From Flagellimonas maritima (lineage in GTDB: Bacteria; Bacteroidota; Bacteroidia; Flavobacteriales; Flavobacteriaceae): a DNA stretch of 64,000 bases. Where the stretch lies: positions 682,001 through 746,000 of the forward strand of contig NZ_CP030104.1 of the NCBI RefSeq assembly GCF_003269425.1. Direction: 5' to 3'. Positions 1-9,260 of the stretch are shown piece by piece. The stretch's first letter is position 1, and every line of letters starts with the position of its first letter. The notes below the pieces were generated by a model, which did no database searches, was not told the origin of the DNA, and was given only the letters and a program-made list of their open reading frames with translations. Made by a program: the position numbers and the translations under genes.

Positions 1-648
1 CTGTCCCGTCTACCAAAGGACATTATTGGACATCCCCTTACGGAGCTCTTGACCGAAAGCTCACAAAGAAAGTGGATCAAAAAATTGCCCAGCCTTTTAA
101 AAAAGGAACATTCTGAAACGGTCCTGAACTTGGAGTTTAATACCCCTGAGGGACTATTAATAAAGAAAGATTGCACCATATCCATTTTTCAGGCCCTTGA
201 TGGCACTGGCCGGAAAATTCTTCTGGACACCGTGTTTTTTTCAAAAGGAGAACCTTTCGGCAAAGGGCTTTGGAAAAATCCGCTTAAGGTGAGCAAGGGG
301 GTCGGCAATCCGAAAGTCCGATTGAGCCAAGAGGATATTCAAATGATCCGTAAGGTCCATGACATGATTATCCACAATGTGAAAAATGACCTTCCCAAAC
401 TAAAGGACCTCGCCCTTCAAATAGGCACCAACGAGTTCAAACTGAAGTATGGTTTCAAACAACTCTACGGCACGACCATTTTTAAATTCTTGATACAGGA
501 ACGTTTGCGAAAGGCGAAGACGCTGATCCAATATACCAGCCTGTCCATCAAGACCATTGCCCACATGGCCGGATTCAAGAGCGTTCCCCATTTTTCAAGG
601 GCCTTCAAGGAAAAATACGGTAGGTCTCCCAGTGACCTTCGGGGCTAA
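1..648 (+). CDS. PAS-AraC family transcriptional regulator, 5' truncated by the window edge
   Basis: The reading frame is open from base 1, so the gene starts outside the window; the TTG at 49 is internal. The first ~85 visible residues look like the end of a PAS-type sensor fold (alternating strands ending ILLDTVFF). After a linker, the last ~100 residues form an AraC/XylS double helix-turn-helix: first HTH around LKDLALQIGTNEFKLKYGFK, second around IKTIAHMAGFKSVPHFSRAF, ending with the typical KYGRSPSD tail. It should bind DNA and activate a nearby operon in response to a signal sensed by the missing or partial N-terminus. It lies 96 bp upstream of the MauE-like gene on the same strand, so it may control that small cluster or the divergent-facing SusCD operon. 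Family assignment is firm; ligand and targets are unknown. Confidence 0.85.
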   Translation: MSRLPKDIIGHPLTELLTESSQRKWIKKLPSLLKKEHSETVLNLEFNTPEGLLIKKDCTISIFQALDGTGRKILLDTVFFSKGEPFGKGLWKNPLKVSKGVGNPKVRLSQEDIQMIRKVHDMIIHNVKNDLPKLKDLALQIGTNEFKLKYGFKQLYGTTIFKFLIQERLRKAKTLIQYTSLSIKTIAHMAGFKSVPHFSRAFKEKYGRSPSDLRG

Positions 649-744
649 GACCCATAAATCCTCAAATTAAATCCCTCTTGGATAAGCAATCATCCCAGAG
701 AAGTAAATTCGGCCCACGAACTTTACCATATCAATACAAAAATT

Positions 745-1197
745 ATGGCCTTCAAAGGAAATCATCCTATCATCTTACAATTTATCAAGGTATTGTTCAT
801 CATCCTTTTTGTATATACTGCCAGCAGTAAATTGATGCAATTGGGCCAATTTCAAAATCGCTTGGATCGTTTTCCATTTATTTCATCCTATAGCGTTTGG
901 ATTGCCTTTGGGGTGCCCTTTGTTGAATTGGTCATTGTCGGACTGTTTCTTGTCCCAAGATATCTATTGACGGCCCTTTGTTCCAGTTTTACTTTGCTGT
1001 TCCTTTTCACGGCCTATATCGTCACCGTACTCCATTTCAGTGATTCCATTCCATGCTCCTGTGGTGGGGCATTGTCGGCCTTGGGATGGAAGGACCACAT
1101 TCTGTTCAATACTTCCTTTATGCTCCTTGCACTATTGGGCATACTACTGGTCACCAAAAAATCCAAAAGACAAGCATTAAATCAAAATACTACGTAG
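745..1197 (+). CDS. MauE/DoxX-like membrane protein with CxC motif
   Basis: A 150-residue integral membrane protein with four hydrophobic stretches (about residues 8-26, 50-70, 74-96 and 117-136). A PCSCGG motif places C104 and C106 on the loop before the last helix, which is the signature of flavobacterial MauE/DoxX-family redox-associated membrane proteins. MauE proteins are linked to disulfide formation or maturation of exported proteins; the role here is inferred, not shown. The gene sits between the AraC regulator and a small exported protein containing two cysteines (DUF6520-like), 62 bp upstream of the latter, which suggests the pair work together. It could also be a quinone-linked DoxX relative. 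Confidence 0.75.
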   Translation: MAFKGNHPIILQFIKVLFIILFVYTASSKLMQLGQFQNRLDRFPFISSYSVWIAFGVPFVELVIVGLFLVPRYLLTALCSSFTLLFLFTAYIVTVLHFSDSIPCSCGGALSALGWKDHILFNTSFMLLALLGILLVTKKSKRQALNQNTT

Positions 1198-1259
1198 TGT
1201 CAGGAGAAGCTGAAAACCTGTAAAAAAGAGTAGGCATTCAATAATTAAAATTTAATATC

Positions 1260-1505
1260 ATGAAAACAAACGTTTTTAAATTCATTTTACCCGCCTTCGC
1301 CATTTTGTTGGCCGTTGGCTTTGCCTTTGCCACGGAGCATACCACTGTTGCCCAAGAAGCCCATTACTTCCTGCCAGGTCAGGGTTGGCAATCCACCACG
1401 GTGGAAGATGAATGCTACCAGGGAAGTAGCATACCCTGCGAATACAATGGCATACAACTGTATTCAGAACCTGATTTTGCAAGTATACAGTTGCGCAAAC
1501 CCTAA
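1260..1505 (+). CDS. DUF6520-like small exported protein
   Basis: An 81-residue protein starting with a lysine-containing N-terminus and a hydrophobic segment (residues 7-24, FKFILPAFAILLAVGFAFA) ending near ATEH, followed by a short polar tail with two cysteines (C52 and C60, motif ECYQGSSIPC). Small proteins of this layout are grouped as DUF6520 in Flavobacteriia and often neighbour MauE-like membrane proteins. A good ribosome-binding context is not obvious (upstream AATTAAAATTTAATATC), which is usual in Bacteroidota. Function is unknown; the cysteine pair next to a CxC membrane protein hints at a disulfide substrate. A strong terminator follows directly. Confidence 0.7.
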   Translation: MKTNVFKFILPAFAILLAVGFAFATEHTTVAQEAHYFLPGQGWQSTTVEDECYQGSSIPCEYNGIQLYSEPDFASIQLRKP

Positions 1506-1527
1506 ACAGGACTTGCAATACCCATCA

Positions 1528-1557
1528 AAAAAAGGTGCCTAGAAAAGGCACCTTTTT
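1528..1557 (+). terminator. Rho-independent terminator (probably bidirectional)
   Basis: Perfect 7-bp stem GGTGCCT/AGGCACC (1534-1540 and 1546-1552) with a 5-nt loop, preceded by an A run and followed by TTTTT. It ends the AraC/MauE/DUF6520 unit, and the A/T symmetry would let it also stop the leftward protease operon that ends at 1630. Confidence 0.85.
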
Positions 1558-1629
1558 CGCTAACTCAAAAATCTCCCAACCATGGACATATGAACTCTAG
1601 AACCAGCCCATGGCATACCATCCGTCCTT

Positions 1630-3954
1630 CTACAAACTTGTATTGATCTTTTTCAAGCATAATTGCCAATGCCCCAAAGTGGCCACATTCCTGTTCTTTT
1701 TTAACCCCTTTTCGATATCCGTCTTCAAGTCCATCAATTGCAACATCAAAAGACCTTTGGAATAATCGGTGTAGGCGAAGAATTGTCCGTTAGGATCAAA
1801 TCCAGACACCTTTGTTTCCAACGCTCCTACCAAAGCCTCGATATAGGTCATTTGAATTTGCTGTCTCCTGCGACCCACATTACCAAAATCTTCCCACAAC
1901 TCCATGAACAGCCCAAATTGCAATTGCCCCAAATAATCTTGGACCAGTCCTTGGTTCCCAAAGGTATTTTCCATTTGTTCCAATCGTTTCAATCTGGAAG
2001 ACCGAATCAGTTCCATGACCAATCTTTGTTCATACTCCAACACTTTATCCGGAAATGTGGAGTGCCTCGTCCGTGCGTGGAATTTCGGATCCGTCAACCA
2101 CTTCGGTGGATTAAAGGCATTGTGCATCAAGAAATCAAGGGCTTCCCATTGAGATTTCAATGGAATTGGAACGAACATTCTCCCTGGTTGGTTGATGGAT
2201 TTATAATGAATCCCATGTCCCCCGATAACGGAGACCACATGCCGCATATGGTGATACCATAACTCCACGGATTTGTTGTAGAGACGTATCAATCTGGCGT
2301 TGTCCTTTTGGTCGGCACAGACTCCGGGAATCAGTTCGATTACACGTTCCAAATTCTTTAGCGCCAATACCGTGCTTTTTACGGGATCGTTGGTCTCGAC
2401 CACTTCATCTGTCCTACCGGGACCTATGATCTCAAATTGGGAATCATTGTACCGATACCAAGAAATGGAATCCTGTAATCTTATCATATCCTCGAGCGCA
2501 GCCGATTCAGCATCGGGCGAAGTCTTGGACGGAAATTCCCTATAGGCCCAACAGATGGCATAAATATCGGCTGGGCCCACTTTCTGAACAAGCAATGACG
2601 GGGGAATCCCATCTTCCGGTTGTGCAATGTTGTTGGGCCTGGTATAGTTCATGATGCTCGGGGTGTGCCCCATGGTCCCCAACCAATCCGTATCGTTCAT
2701 TTTATCGACCGGATAACTGTACTCGCCAAAATTGCCATCATTAAGGCCAAGGGCGTGGCCCGTTTCATGTGCTGCCAAACATTGAAACAATCGTCCTATC
2801 AATGCATCGGGAAAGGGAAAGCTTTGGGCCCTTTTGTCAAGAGGGGCCGCCCTAGTGAAATAACGATTTTCAAGGTTCTGCCGGGTTGCGTTCAAAAAAA
2901 TATCACTTTTCAAGATCTCTCCGGTCCTATAATCCGTCACCAACGTAGCCGTACCACCATATTCCTTATGGTAGGAATCTCGAAAATAGCGTTCACGACC
3001 CCAATAAACAATATTGTTCCCAATGCTGTTCCGTTGCCAATCACTCAAGCTATCGACCTCCGAGACCACAATGGCATCCTTGAATCCGGCCGCCTCAAAT
3101 GCGGGCAACCATTCCATGATACCGGCCTTTACAAAAGATCTCCACTTTTTTGGGATTTCAGGGGACAATATAAAAGTGATGGGCTTTAGGGGAACGCTTA
3201 TCGATTGGTCGCTGTCCTTCTTTTCCAAACGCCATCGGCTGATATTGGCCCTATTGTTATGTACCCCATTTACCTGTATTCCATGGGTAATATCCTGAAA
3301 ATGTTCATTGATAAAACCCATCCGATAATCATATCGCCGGCCCTTTATGGGCTTGCCCAAGGCACAGAAACCAAAATATAAGGGTACCGATACCTTGGAT
3401 TTATATTTGACCATCCCCCGACGGGTCTTGATAATGACCTCATTCTCCAAATTCTTGGCTTCCAAGAGCAGCGATATATCCGAAATGGGCTTTCCAAAGG
3501 ACACCCCAAACCATTGGGGCCACGCTATATCCTGTTGTAGCACAAGGTCGGTGATATTGATACAATAACTTCCCTGTTTACCACCATTCTTTTCGATTGG
3601 AAATGCGGCTATGACATTATCCATAAGGGTAAGGTTCTTGGCAACGGGCAAAATCACCCCCGCAGTAGACTTGATGCTCTGGGATTTCAAGAGTATTTTA
3701 TCCCTGAGCAGGGACCAGACCACCTGCATATGGCTGCGCCTTTTATCAGAGTGGCATACAAATAACATGGGCTTGTCCAGTATCATTTTGGGAACCTTTA
3801 AATAGAGTTGGTCCCCTTCCATAAAAGAGGTCAGAAAGCTTTCATCGTCAAGAAACCCGGCAGTTGGCACTAGCCCCTGCGCGACATATACTTGATTGTC
3901 TGCATGGGCAGACATATATAGTGCAAAAAATAAGAGTAGTATAAAATGTTTCAT
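1630..3954 (-). CDS. Secreted zinc-dependent metalloprotease (DUF5117/DUF4953 type)
   Basis: A 774-residue exported protein: signal peptide (residues 1-18, cut near AHADN), a long N-terminal beta-rich region, and a metzincin-like catalytic core with HETGHALGLND (H396, E397, H400, then G403 and D406) followed by a Met-turn SIMNY at about 433-437. The layout matches the SusC/D-associated metalloproteases annotated DUF5117/DUF4953 in Bacteroidota. The third zinc ligand position is Asp instead of the usual His. It is the last gene of a SusC-SusD-protease operon, 81 bp after SusD with an intercistronic hairpin between, so it probably cleaves protein or peptide at the outer membrane for uptake by the pair. 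Substrate is not known. Confidence 0.85.
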   Translation of the reverse strand: MKHFILLLFFALYMSAHADNQVYVAQGLVPTAGFLDDESFLTSFMEGDQLYLKVPKMILDKPMLFVCHSDKRRSHMQVVWSLLRDKILLKSQSIKSTAGVILPVAKNLTLMDNVIAAFPIEKNGGKQGSYCINITDLVLQQDIAWPQWFGVSFGKPISDISLLLEAKNLENEVIIKTRRGMVKYKSKVSVPLYFGFCALGKPIKGRRYDYRMGFINEHFQDITHGIQVNGVHNNRANISRWRLEKKDSDQSISVPLKPITFILSPEIPKKWRSFVKAGIMEWLPAFEAAGFKDAIVVSEVDSLSDWQRNSIGNNIVYWGRERYFRDSYHKEYGGTATLVTDYRTGEILKSDIFLNATRQNLENRYFTRAAPLDKRAQSFPFPDALIGRLFQCLAAHETGHALGLNDGNFGEYSYPVDKMNDTDWLGTMGHTPSIMNYTRPNNIAQPEDGIPPSLLVQKVGPADIYAICWAYREFPSKTSPDAESAALEDMIRLQDSISWYRYNDSQFEIIGPGRTDEVVETNDPVKSTVLALKNLERVIELIPGVCADQKDNARLIRLYNKSVELWYHHMRHVVSVIGGHGIHYKSINQPGRMFVPIPLKSQWEALDFLMHNAFNPPKWLTDPKFHARTRHSTFPDKVLEYEQRLVMELIRSSRLKRLEQMENTFGNQGLVQDYLGQLQFGLFMELWEDFGNVGRRRQQIQMTYIEALVGALETKVSGFDPNGQFFAYTDYSKGLLMLQLMDLKTDIEKGLKKNRNVATLGHWQLCLKKINTSL

Positions 3955-3988
3955 AAGCTTAAATTATTTGAAATTGAAAATCCAATAC

Positions 3989-4018
3989 GCTAGACCCTAC
4001 CAATCCATAGGGTCTAGC
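3989..4018 (-). promoter_or_regulatory. Intercistronic hairpin between susD and protease gene
   Basis: Perfect 10-bp inverted repeat GCTAGACCCT/AGGGTCTAGC with a 10-nt loop lies between the SusD stop (4036) and the protease start (3954). In the leftward transcript no U run follows, so it is more likely an mRNA stabiliser or partial attenuator than a full terminator; in the rightward sense it is followed by a T run. Confidence 0.6.
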
Positions 4019-4035
4019 TGTATTTTTTAGCGGTA

Positions 4036-5475
4036 TCAATACCCTGGGTTTTGAGGCAGTAGCTTGGGATTGGCCTCAAACTCCGTTTCGGGAATGGGAA
4101 GCAGCGTATGGGTCTCTTGCCAATTTGGTTTGATGGCGCCCAATATACTTCCAGCATTATCGGTTCGTTTTAGGTCGAACCAACGATGGCCCTGTTCCGT
4201 GAACAGTTCCACCCTACGCTCGCGAAGTATCGCCTCCAAAAGATCGTTTTCGGTATTAGCCGTGGTGTTTGGCAGGCCGGCCCGGTTCCTTATGACATCC
4301 AGATCGGTCCTTGCACCAAGTATATCCTCCATATGTACCCGGGCCTCTGCACGGATCAAAAACTGTTCGGCCAATCGAAACAGAATGGAATATTCCAAGG
4401 ATTCTGTTTCATTAAGACCAGCCTTGTATTTATGGGCATAATACAGGGTTATCGTATTATCGGAATCCGACTGGCTTCCTACCCAATGGTCCAAACGCAG
4501 GTCTCCATTTTCAAAGACCCCCAATAAATCATCGGTCAGGGCATAGGTCTGACCAGGAATGGTCTGGATGATCATCTGTACGGCCTCCCGCGTATTCTTC
4601 GGAAAATCCGCATCCGCCCTGAGCTGCCATAGCGTCTCTTGGGAACCCTTGAGGAACACTCGATCTAAATCGGTCTCCAACTGGAAAGCATTGATAAGCA
4701 CAGTGGCCAAGGATGCCGTTTTTTCCCAATTTTGGACATACAGGTACACCCTTGCCAATAGAGCCTTGGCCACAAAATCATCGGGCAATACCCGATCTGG
4801 GGAAATAGTGTCCACACCTTCCAACAGCGCAATGGACTCCTCAAGATCCGATATGATATTTTCATATACCTCTATCTGGGGCATCCGGGACACGATATTG
4901 TTCTCCCGGTAATCCGTTGTTTTGATATAGGGAACATCCCCGAAAAGGGACACCAACAAACTATGGATATACGCCCTGACAAACAGGGCCTGTCCCTTGA
5001 ACACCTTTGTTTCATCAGGGGTCAGTACATCCGATGCCACTACTCCCTTGATTATGTCATTGGCTCCGTAAATAAGATGATAGGCCTGTTTCCACCAATC
5101 CAAGATAATCGTGTTATTGGATAATACGTTATGCTGGAACAATTGGGTATAATCGGCATTGAACCCATAATAATCCAGCTCATCACTATACATCCCCAAT
5201 ACGGGGGTCAGGCCATAGGTACCAGCTACCATGCCCTGTTCCCGCATATCATAATACAGATTTGCCAAAGCGGACTCCACAGTTGCGGAATCATTGAACA
5301 CGGTTTCGGATATCAGTATGTTCTTAGGGGCTTCTACCTCCACAAAATCTGAGCACCCCATCAGTAGGAACATCACCACTAGAAGGATAGGGTAATGACC
5401 CAATGGATCACATCTTAAAAATGGGGCCGGAAAGGCCAGTTTTCGATTTTTATTGTTCTTTACTTTTTTCATCAT
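4036..5475 (-). CDS. susD: SusD/RagB-family outer-membrane nutrient-binding lipoprotein
   Basis: A 479-residue protein with a lipoprotein-type N-terminus (hydrophobic VMFLLMGC, Cys ~41 followed by SDFVEVEAPK) and the SusD fold: a TPR-like helical N-terminal half (residues ~50-300; motif ALFVRAYIHSLLVSLFGDVPY) and the C-terminal signature LRERRVELFTEQGHRWFDLKR, ending in NPGY. SusD lids a SusC barrel and captures the ligand outside the cell. The start at 5475 follows the SusC stop by 13 bp, so the two are translationally close. The neighbouring protease suggests a peptide ligand instead of a glycan, but this is inference. Confidence 0.93.
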   Translation of the reverse strand: MMKKVKNNKNRKLAFPAPFLRCDPLGHYPILLVVMFLLMGCSDFVEVEAPKNILISETVFNDSATVESALANLYYDMREQGMVAGTYGLTPVLGMYSDELDYYGFNADYTQLFQHNVLSNNTIILDWWKQAYHLIYGANDIIKGVVASDVLTPDETKVFKGQALFVRAYIHSLLVSLFGDVPYIKTTDYRENNIVSRMPQIEVYENIISDLEESIALLEGVDTISPDRVLPDDFVAKALLARVYLYVQNWEKTASLATVLINAFQLETDLDRVFLKGSQETLWQLRADADFPKNTREAVQMIIQTIPGQTYALTDDLLGVFENGDLRLDHWVGSQSDSDNTITLYYAHKYKAGLNETESLEYSILFRLAEQFLIRAEARVHMEDILGARTDLDVIRNRAGLPNTTANTENDLLEAILRERRVELFTEQGHRWFDLKRTDNAGSILGAIKPNWQETHTLLPIPETEFEANPKLLPQNPGY

Positions 5476-5488
5476 TCTTTTATTCGGA

Positions 5489-8400
5489 TTAAAAACTGAT
5501 CTGGAGGCCCAAGGTGAGCTGTCTCAAAGGGGGCAAACGGGTATTGTTGGGCCGTTCGGGATCTGGTCCCGTATAATCGGTCAAGGTCCAAAGGTTCTGT
5601 CCCTGTAGATATACATTAACATCCAAACCATTATCAAATGTGGGCACCTTATAGTTAAGGGAAATGTTCCGCAACCGAATAAAGGAGGCATCCGAAACAG
5701 CGGCATTGCTCCTTTGTTGATACGATCCCAAGTCTTCGACCGTGGTAAATCCACTGGAAGCCCTTTGGATGGGGTTCTCATCCCCCGGTTGTTGCCATCG
5801 GTCAAACAGTTCCACCGGGACATTGCCCTTGAACCCCGGGGTGGCATCAAATCGAAGGGTATTATAGGCTTTCTGCTTTTTAAACTGAAAAAAGACATCC
5901 AAGGTCACATTCCCAAATGTTAGGGAATTGCCCAGACCACCATAAAATTTGGGTGCCAAATCCTCTACCCATTCCAGATCCCCTGAACTACTGATATTTC
6001 CGTCACCATCATAGTCCTCGAACTGATAGATCCCGGTCTGCGTATCCACACCAAGGGCATGGTACAGCTTGACGATGGTCAAGGGCTGTCCGATGATGTA
6101 ACGGTTGGAAAAGGTGGACGATTCCAATCCATCAAAGGCCACCAGTTTGTTCTTAGGCACGGTAAGGTTGAAGTTGGTGCTCCATTTGAACCCCTTTGAC
6201 CGCACATTGACCGAGCGTAGGTCCACCTCAAGGCCCGAGTTCTCCACAACTGCATCAAAATTTCCCCTAAGTTCGGGGAACCCAGTGGTTGCTGCCAAGG
6301 GTATCCCCACCAATTGATTGGAAGACCGGTTCCTGTACCATGAGGTATTGATCAGCAGTCGGTCCTTGAAAAAGCCCAGTTCCATGGCCGTTTCCAGTTT
6401 TCGGTTGGACTCCCAACCAAACTGCGGGTTAAAAATGCCCGTAGGCTCCAAGATCGTGGTGCCATCATATTCATCACCAGAAACCGTATAGGTGTCCAGA
6501 AACCGATAGTCCCCAATATTGTCACTGCCCGTGGTACCATAACTGCCACGCAATTTCCCAAAGCTCAAAAGGGAGCTTTCCCCAAAAATGGGTTCTTCGG
6601 AAAAAACCCATGCAAGTCCAACAGCCCCAAAATTCCCAAACTGCTTCCCCGGGCCAAACCGGGAGGACCCGTCCCTACGCCCGGTCAGGTTAAGGATGTA
6701 CCTACCCGACAGGTTCAGGTTGATGCGCCCAAAGACCGCGCTGTATCTATATTCACTATCCACATCGGAAATGATTTCCAAGGTTTCTGCGGTAGCCAGA
6801 TTGTGCACCAGCTCATTATTGGGAAAGCCCCTTCCCCGTATCACCAGCTGTTGTGTGGTCTCCTGTTGAAAGGTTGTTCCCACTAGCATATCGAGGGAAA
6901 AATTGTTCCATCGCTCCCTCCAGTTCAATTGGGGTTCCACGATCCACGACTCCCTTTGGGAGGCATTGGTGGTCAGGTTGGAATAGTTTTGGGGCGTGAG
7001 GCCCAAACTGGGATTTCTTGCCGAGCTTGGCATGGCCCTATGGGTATCCAATCGATAACTCGTAAAACCCATACTGGACTTCAGTTCCAAGTTCGGCCAG
7101 ATGGCATAGGAAATCAACATATTGGATATTAGGGTATTGATCCTTGCCTCAAAGTTTTCCTCCAAAGCGGCCAGTGGATTGTCCCACGAATTGTTTTCCC
7201 AGTTCAAGTTCCCCTCATCGTCATATACTGCGGGAGCATTGGGCTCCAGGGAATAGGCCTTGAGGGTAAAGTCCGCTCCCGGCAATCGGTTGTCCTCATG
7301 GGTATAACTGGTGGAAAAGTTCATCCTGAACCTTTCATTTTCTGACCGATGGTTCACATTGCCATGGATGTTGGCCTTCCTATAATTGGCATCCCCGGGA
7401 AATACGGTAGTTTCCTTTTGATAGGCACCACTGACCAAAAACTGTGTGCCGACACTACCTCCCGAAACCGAGAGTTGGGCATTGTTCCGATAGGCCGTGC
7501 CTCCGATAAGCTCCTGCTGCCAATCCGTATAGCGATCATTGTCCCAAGACTTGATATCGGGCCAGAAAAAATCAAACACGGGATTCTCCAACAGGTCGGC
7601 AAGCCCGTCATTGGCGATTCCCTCCATGCGGATCTCCAAATACTGTTGGGTATCCATCAGGTCCAAAAAGTGGGACGCCCTGCCCAAGGAAGTGCTCAAA
7701 TGGGCATCGAACCGGGTTTTGCCCGATTTTCCCTTTTTGGTGGTGATCAGCACTACTCCATTGGCCGCCCTGGAGCCATAGATGGCCGTGGCATCGGCAT
7801 CCTTCAATACCTCAATGCTTTCAATATCATTGGGATTAATGGCATTGAGTGGGCTGATGCCCCCTCCAATGATCTCACTGGAGACCCTCGATGCCGCCAA
7901 GGATTGGGAACCAAAGGGAACCCCGTCCACAATAAACAAGGGGTCTGAAACACCATTGATAAAATTCCTGCCACGGACGGCTATTTCAAAACTTCCCCCG
8001 GGAACCCCGGTGTTCTGGACAATGTTCACCCCGGACAAATGCCCCTGCATGGCCGCCAAGGGATTCCCCACCGGTTGTTTTTCCATGACAGCGGCCTTTA
8101 TAACAGCTATATTGCCTGTCCGTTCTTTTTCCGAAACCGTATAATATCCTGCATTTAGCACCACCTCATCCAATTGGGTCACGTCTTCCTCCAGTTGTAC
8201 ATGTATCTGTTTTTGACCGGAAACAACAACGGTTTGGGCCCTAAAGCCCAAGGCTGAAAAAATAAGGCTGTCATTGGGATTGGCCTGAATATGAAAAGAA
8301 CCGTCCAAATCCGTAATGGTTCCCCGCTTCGATGATGCCACTTGTACGGTCACCCCCATTAGAGGTTCTCCCTCCTTGTTGGTAACAACACCCTTAACCG

Positions 8401-8545
8401 AGGATTGAAACGCTCCATTTCGGAGCATGACTTCAATCTTTATTCGAGTATCCGCCAAGACCATTTCGGTGAGCCAAGGTGAAAACAATACATAAAAAAC
8501 TAGGTACAGGGATATCCTGTAGGTACAAATCGGTAATTTTTTCAT
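5489..8545 (-). CDS. susC: SusC/RagA-family TonB-linked outer-membrane transporter (no STN domain)
   Basis: A 1018-residue TonB-dependent transporter: N-terminal hydrophobic signal, a carboxypeptidase-regulatory-like domain (residues ~50-130, VKGVVTNKEGEPLMGVTV), a plug domain (~150-270, with IESIEVLKDADATAIYGSRA and GVVLITTKKG), then a 22-strand barrel ending in LTLGLQISF with the C-terminal aromatic residue. It lacks the STN signalling domain seen in the second SusC of this window, so it should not signal through an anti-sigma factor. It is the first gene of the SusC-SusD-protease operon. A structured leader lies upstream (8546-8870). Confidence 0.95.
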   Translation of the reverse strand: MKKLPICTYRISLYLVFYVLFSPWLTEMVLADTRIKIEVMLRNGAFQSSVKGVVTNKEGEPLMGVTVQVASSKRGTITDLDGSFHIQANPNDSLIFSALGFRAQTVVVSGQKQIHVQLEEDVTQLDEVVLNAGYYTVSEKERTGNIAVIKAAVMEKQPVGNPLAAMQGHLSGVNIVQNTGVPGGSFEIAVRGRNFINGVSDPLFIVDGVPFGSQSLAASRVSSEIIGGGISPLNAINPNDIESIEVLKDADATAIYGSRAANGVVLITTKKGKSGKTRFDAHLSTSLGRASHFLDLMDTQQYLEIRMEGIANDGLADLLENPVFDFFWPDIKSWDNDRYTDWQQELIGGTAYRNNAQLSVSGGSVGTQFLVSGAYQKETTVFPGDANYRKANIHGNVNHRSENERFRMNFSTSYTHEDNRLPGADFTLKAYSLEPNAPAVYDDEGNLNWENNSWDNPLAALEENFEARINTLISNMLISYAIWPNLELKSSMGFTSYRLDTHRAMPSSARNPSLGLTPQNYSNLTTNASQRESWIVEPQLNWRERWNNFSLDMLVGTTFQQETTQQLVIRGRGFPNNELVHNLATAETLEIISDVDSEYRYSAVFGRINLNLSGRYILNLTGRRDGSSRFGPGKQFGNFGAVGLAWVFSEEPIFGESSLLSFGKLRGSYGTTGSDNIGDYRFLDTYTVSGDEYDGTTILEPTGIFNPQFGWESNRKLETAMELGFFKDRLLINTSWYRNRSSNQLVGIPLAATTGFPELRGNFDAVVENSGLEVDLRSVNVRSKGFKWSTNFNLTVPKNKLVAFDGLESSTFSNRYIIGQPLTIVKLYHALGVDTQTGIYQFEDYDGDGNISSSGDLEWVEDLAPKFYGGLGNSLTFGNVTLDVFFQFKKQKAYNTLRFDATPGFKGNVPVELFDRWQQPGDENPIQRASSGFTTVEDLGSYQQRSNAAVSDASFIRLRNISLNYKVPTFDNGLDVNVYLQGQNLWTLTDYTGPDPERPNNTRLPPLRQLTLGLQISF

Positions 8546-9020
8546 AATTTTAAAAGGTTTGACTATTTTTTGAAATGGATTAGACCGCCCTCCATGTACT
8601 CGTCAAAGTGTGTGGAGGGTTTTGTGTGTTCCCTATGGCCAAAACGGCCATGGGCAAGGATCTGGGCAAAGGCCATCCTGTCCAAGGTGTAATGCTCCTT
8701 GGAAATGGGATTCCTTAAAAGTTAGTGGCTATTGTTTTGTGCATGGGCTGGTCGCCCAAAAATGGAGTCGTCAGTTATGGGACAAAGGGATATCGATTAC
8801 CGGAAATAAATGAGCAAGTATCCCATAACTATAGCCTAGGGTTGATCAAATGGGGTTTTTGGGCTTTTTCTTAAAGAGGATATCGAACACCGAGGGCATT
8901 GCTCCAAAAATAGAGCAGGCGAGCGAAGCAACCCTTTTTAGAAAATAAAATCCAATGTTTCCCATAACCCTATTGGTTGGGCGACACCCCGAAAAAGACA
9001 AAAAGAAACCTAACGCTAAG
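8546..9020. other. Intergenic leader upstream of SusC, with hairpins
   Basis: No convincing gene. Two inverted repeats are visible: CCCTCCA/TGGAGGG (8588-8594 and 8613-8619) and ATGGCC/GGCCAT (8635-8640 and 8646-8651, extended by CCC/GGG with one bulge). They may belong to the SusC 5' leader on the minus strand. A short open frame at 8610-8813 (+) has no recognizable product and runs through these repeats, so it is not called. Confidence 0.4.
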
Positions 9021-9023
9021 AAA

Positions 9024-9179
9024 AAGTTGAGATGAACCGAAATCTAAAAAAGGCGCGGAACTCAACTTACCATAGTAGAGGTACTGGTATACCTTGCAGA
9101 TGATAAGAGAGCCCACGCCCGGGTCGTGAGCAATCCGCTTATCCTCCCATCTGCATTAAATTACCAGTTTTCTACTATG
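9024..9179. repeat. Tandem hairpins; possible structured RNA or mobile-element end
   Basis: First hairpin: AAGTTGAG (9024-9031) with CTCAACTT (9061-9068). Immediately after, a long irregular hairpin spans 9071-9179: CATAGTAGA (9071-9079)/TCTACTATG (9171-9179), CTGGTA (9084-9089)/TACCAG (9162-9167), TGCAGATG (9095-9102)/CATCTGCA (9148-9155), ATAAG (9103-9107)/CTTAT (9138-9142), then an imperfect GC-rich tip. Nested pairing over 109 nt is unlikely to be chance. It lies where composition turns AT-rich, so it may be an element boundary or a non-coding RNA; no known family is recognised. Confidence 0.5.
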
Positions 9180-9260
9180 AGATTCCAAGCGATAGCTTCA
9201 AATATTTTTAAACGAAGAATCGCAAATTATGTATTTCATTGGCAATATACCAAATTACCC

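Noticed and set aside
49..648. TTG at base 49 as the start of the AraC-type regulator
   Set aside because: The frame is open through base 1 and the residues before 49 continue the PAS-like domain.
7349..7948. 199-codon frame on the plus strand inside the first susC
   Set aside because: Shadow of the susC gene; composition follows the third-base pattern of the real frame and no family is recognisable.
8610..8813. 67-codon frame upstream of susC
   Set aside because: Runs through strong inverted repeats, with no ribosome-binding site or recognised product; treated as leader sequence.
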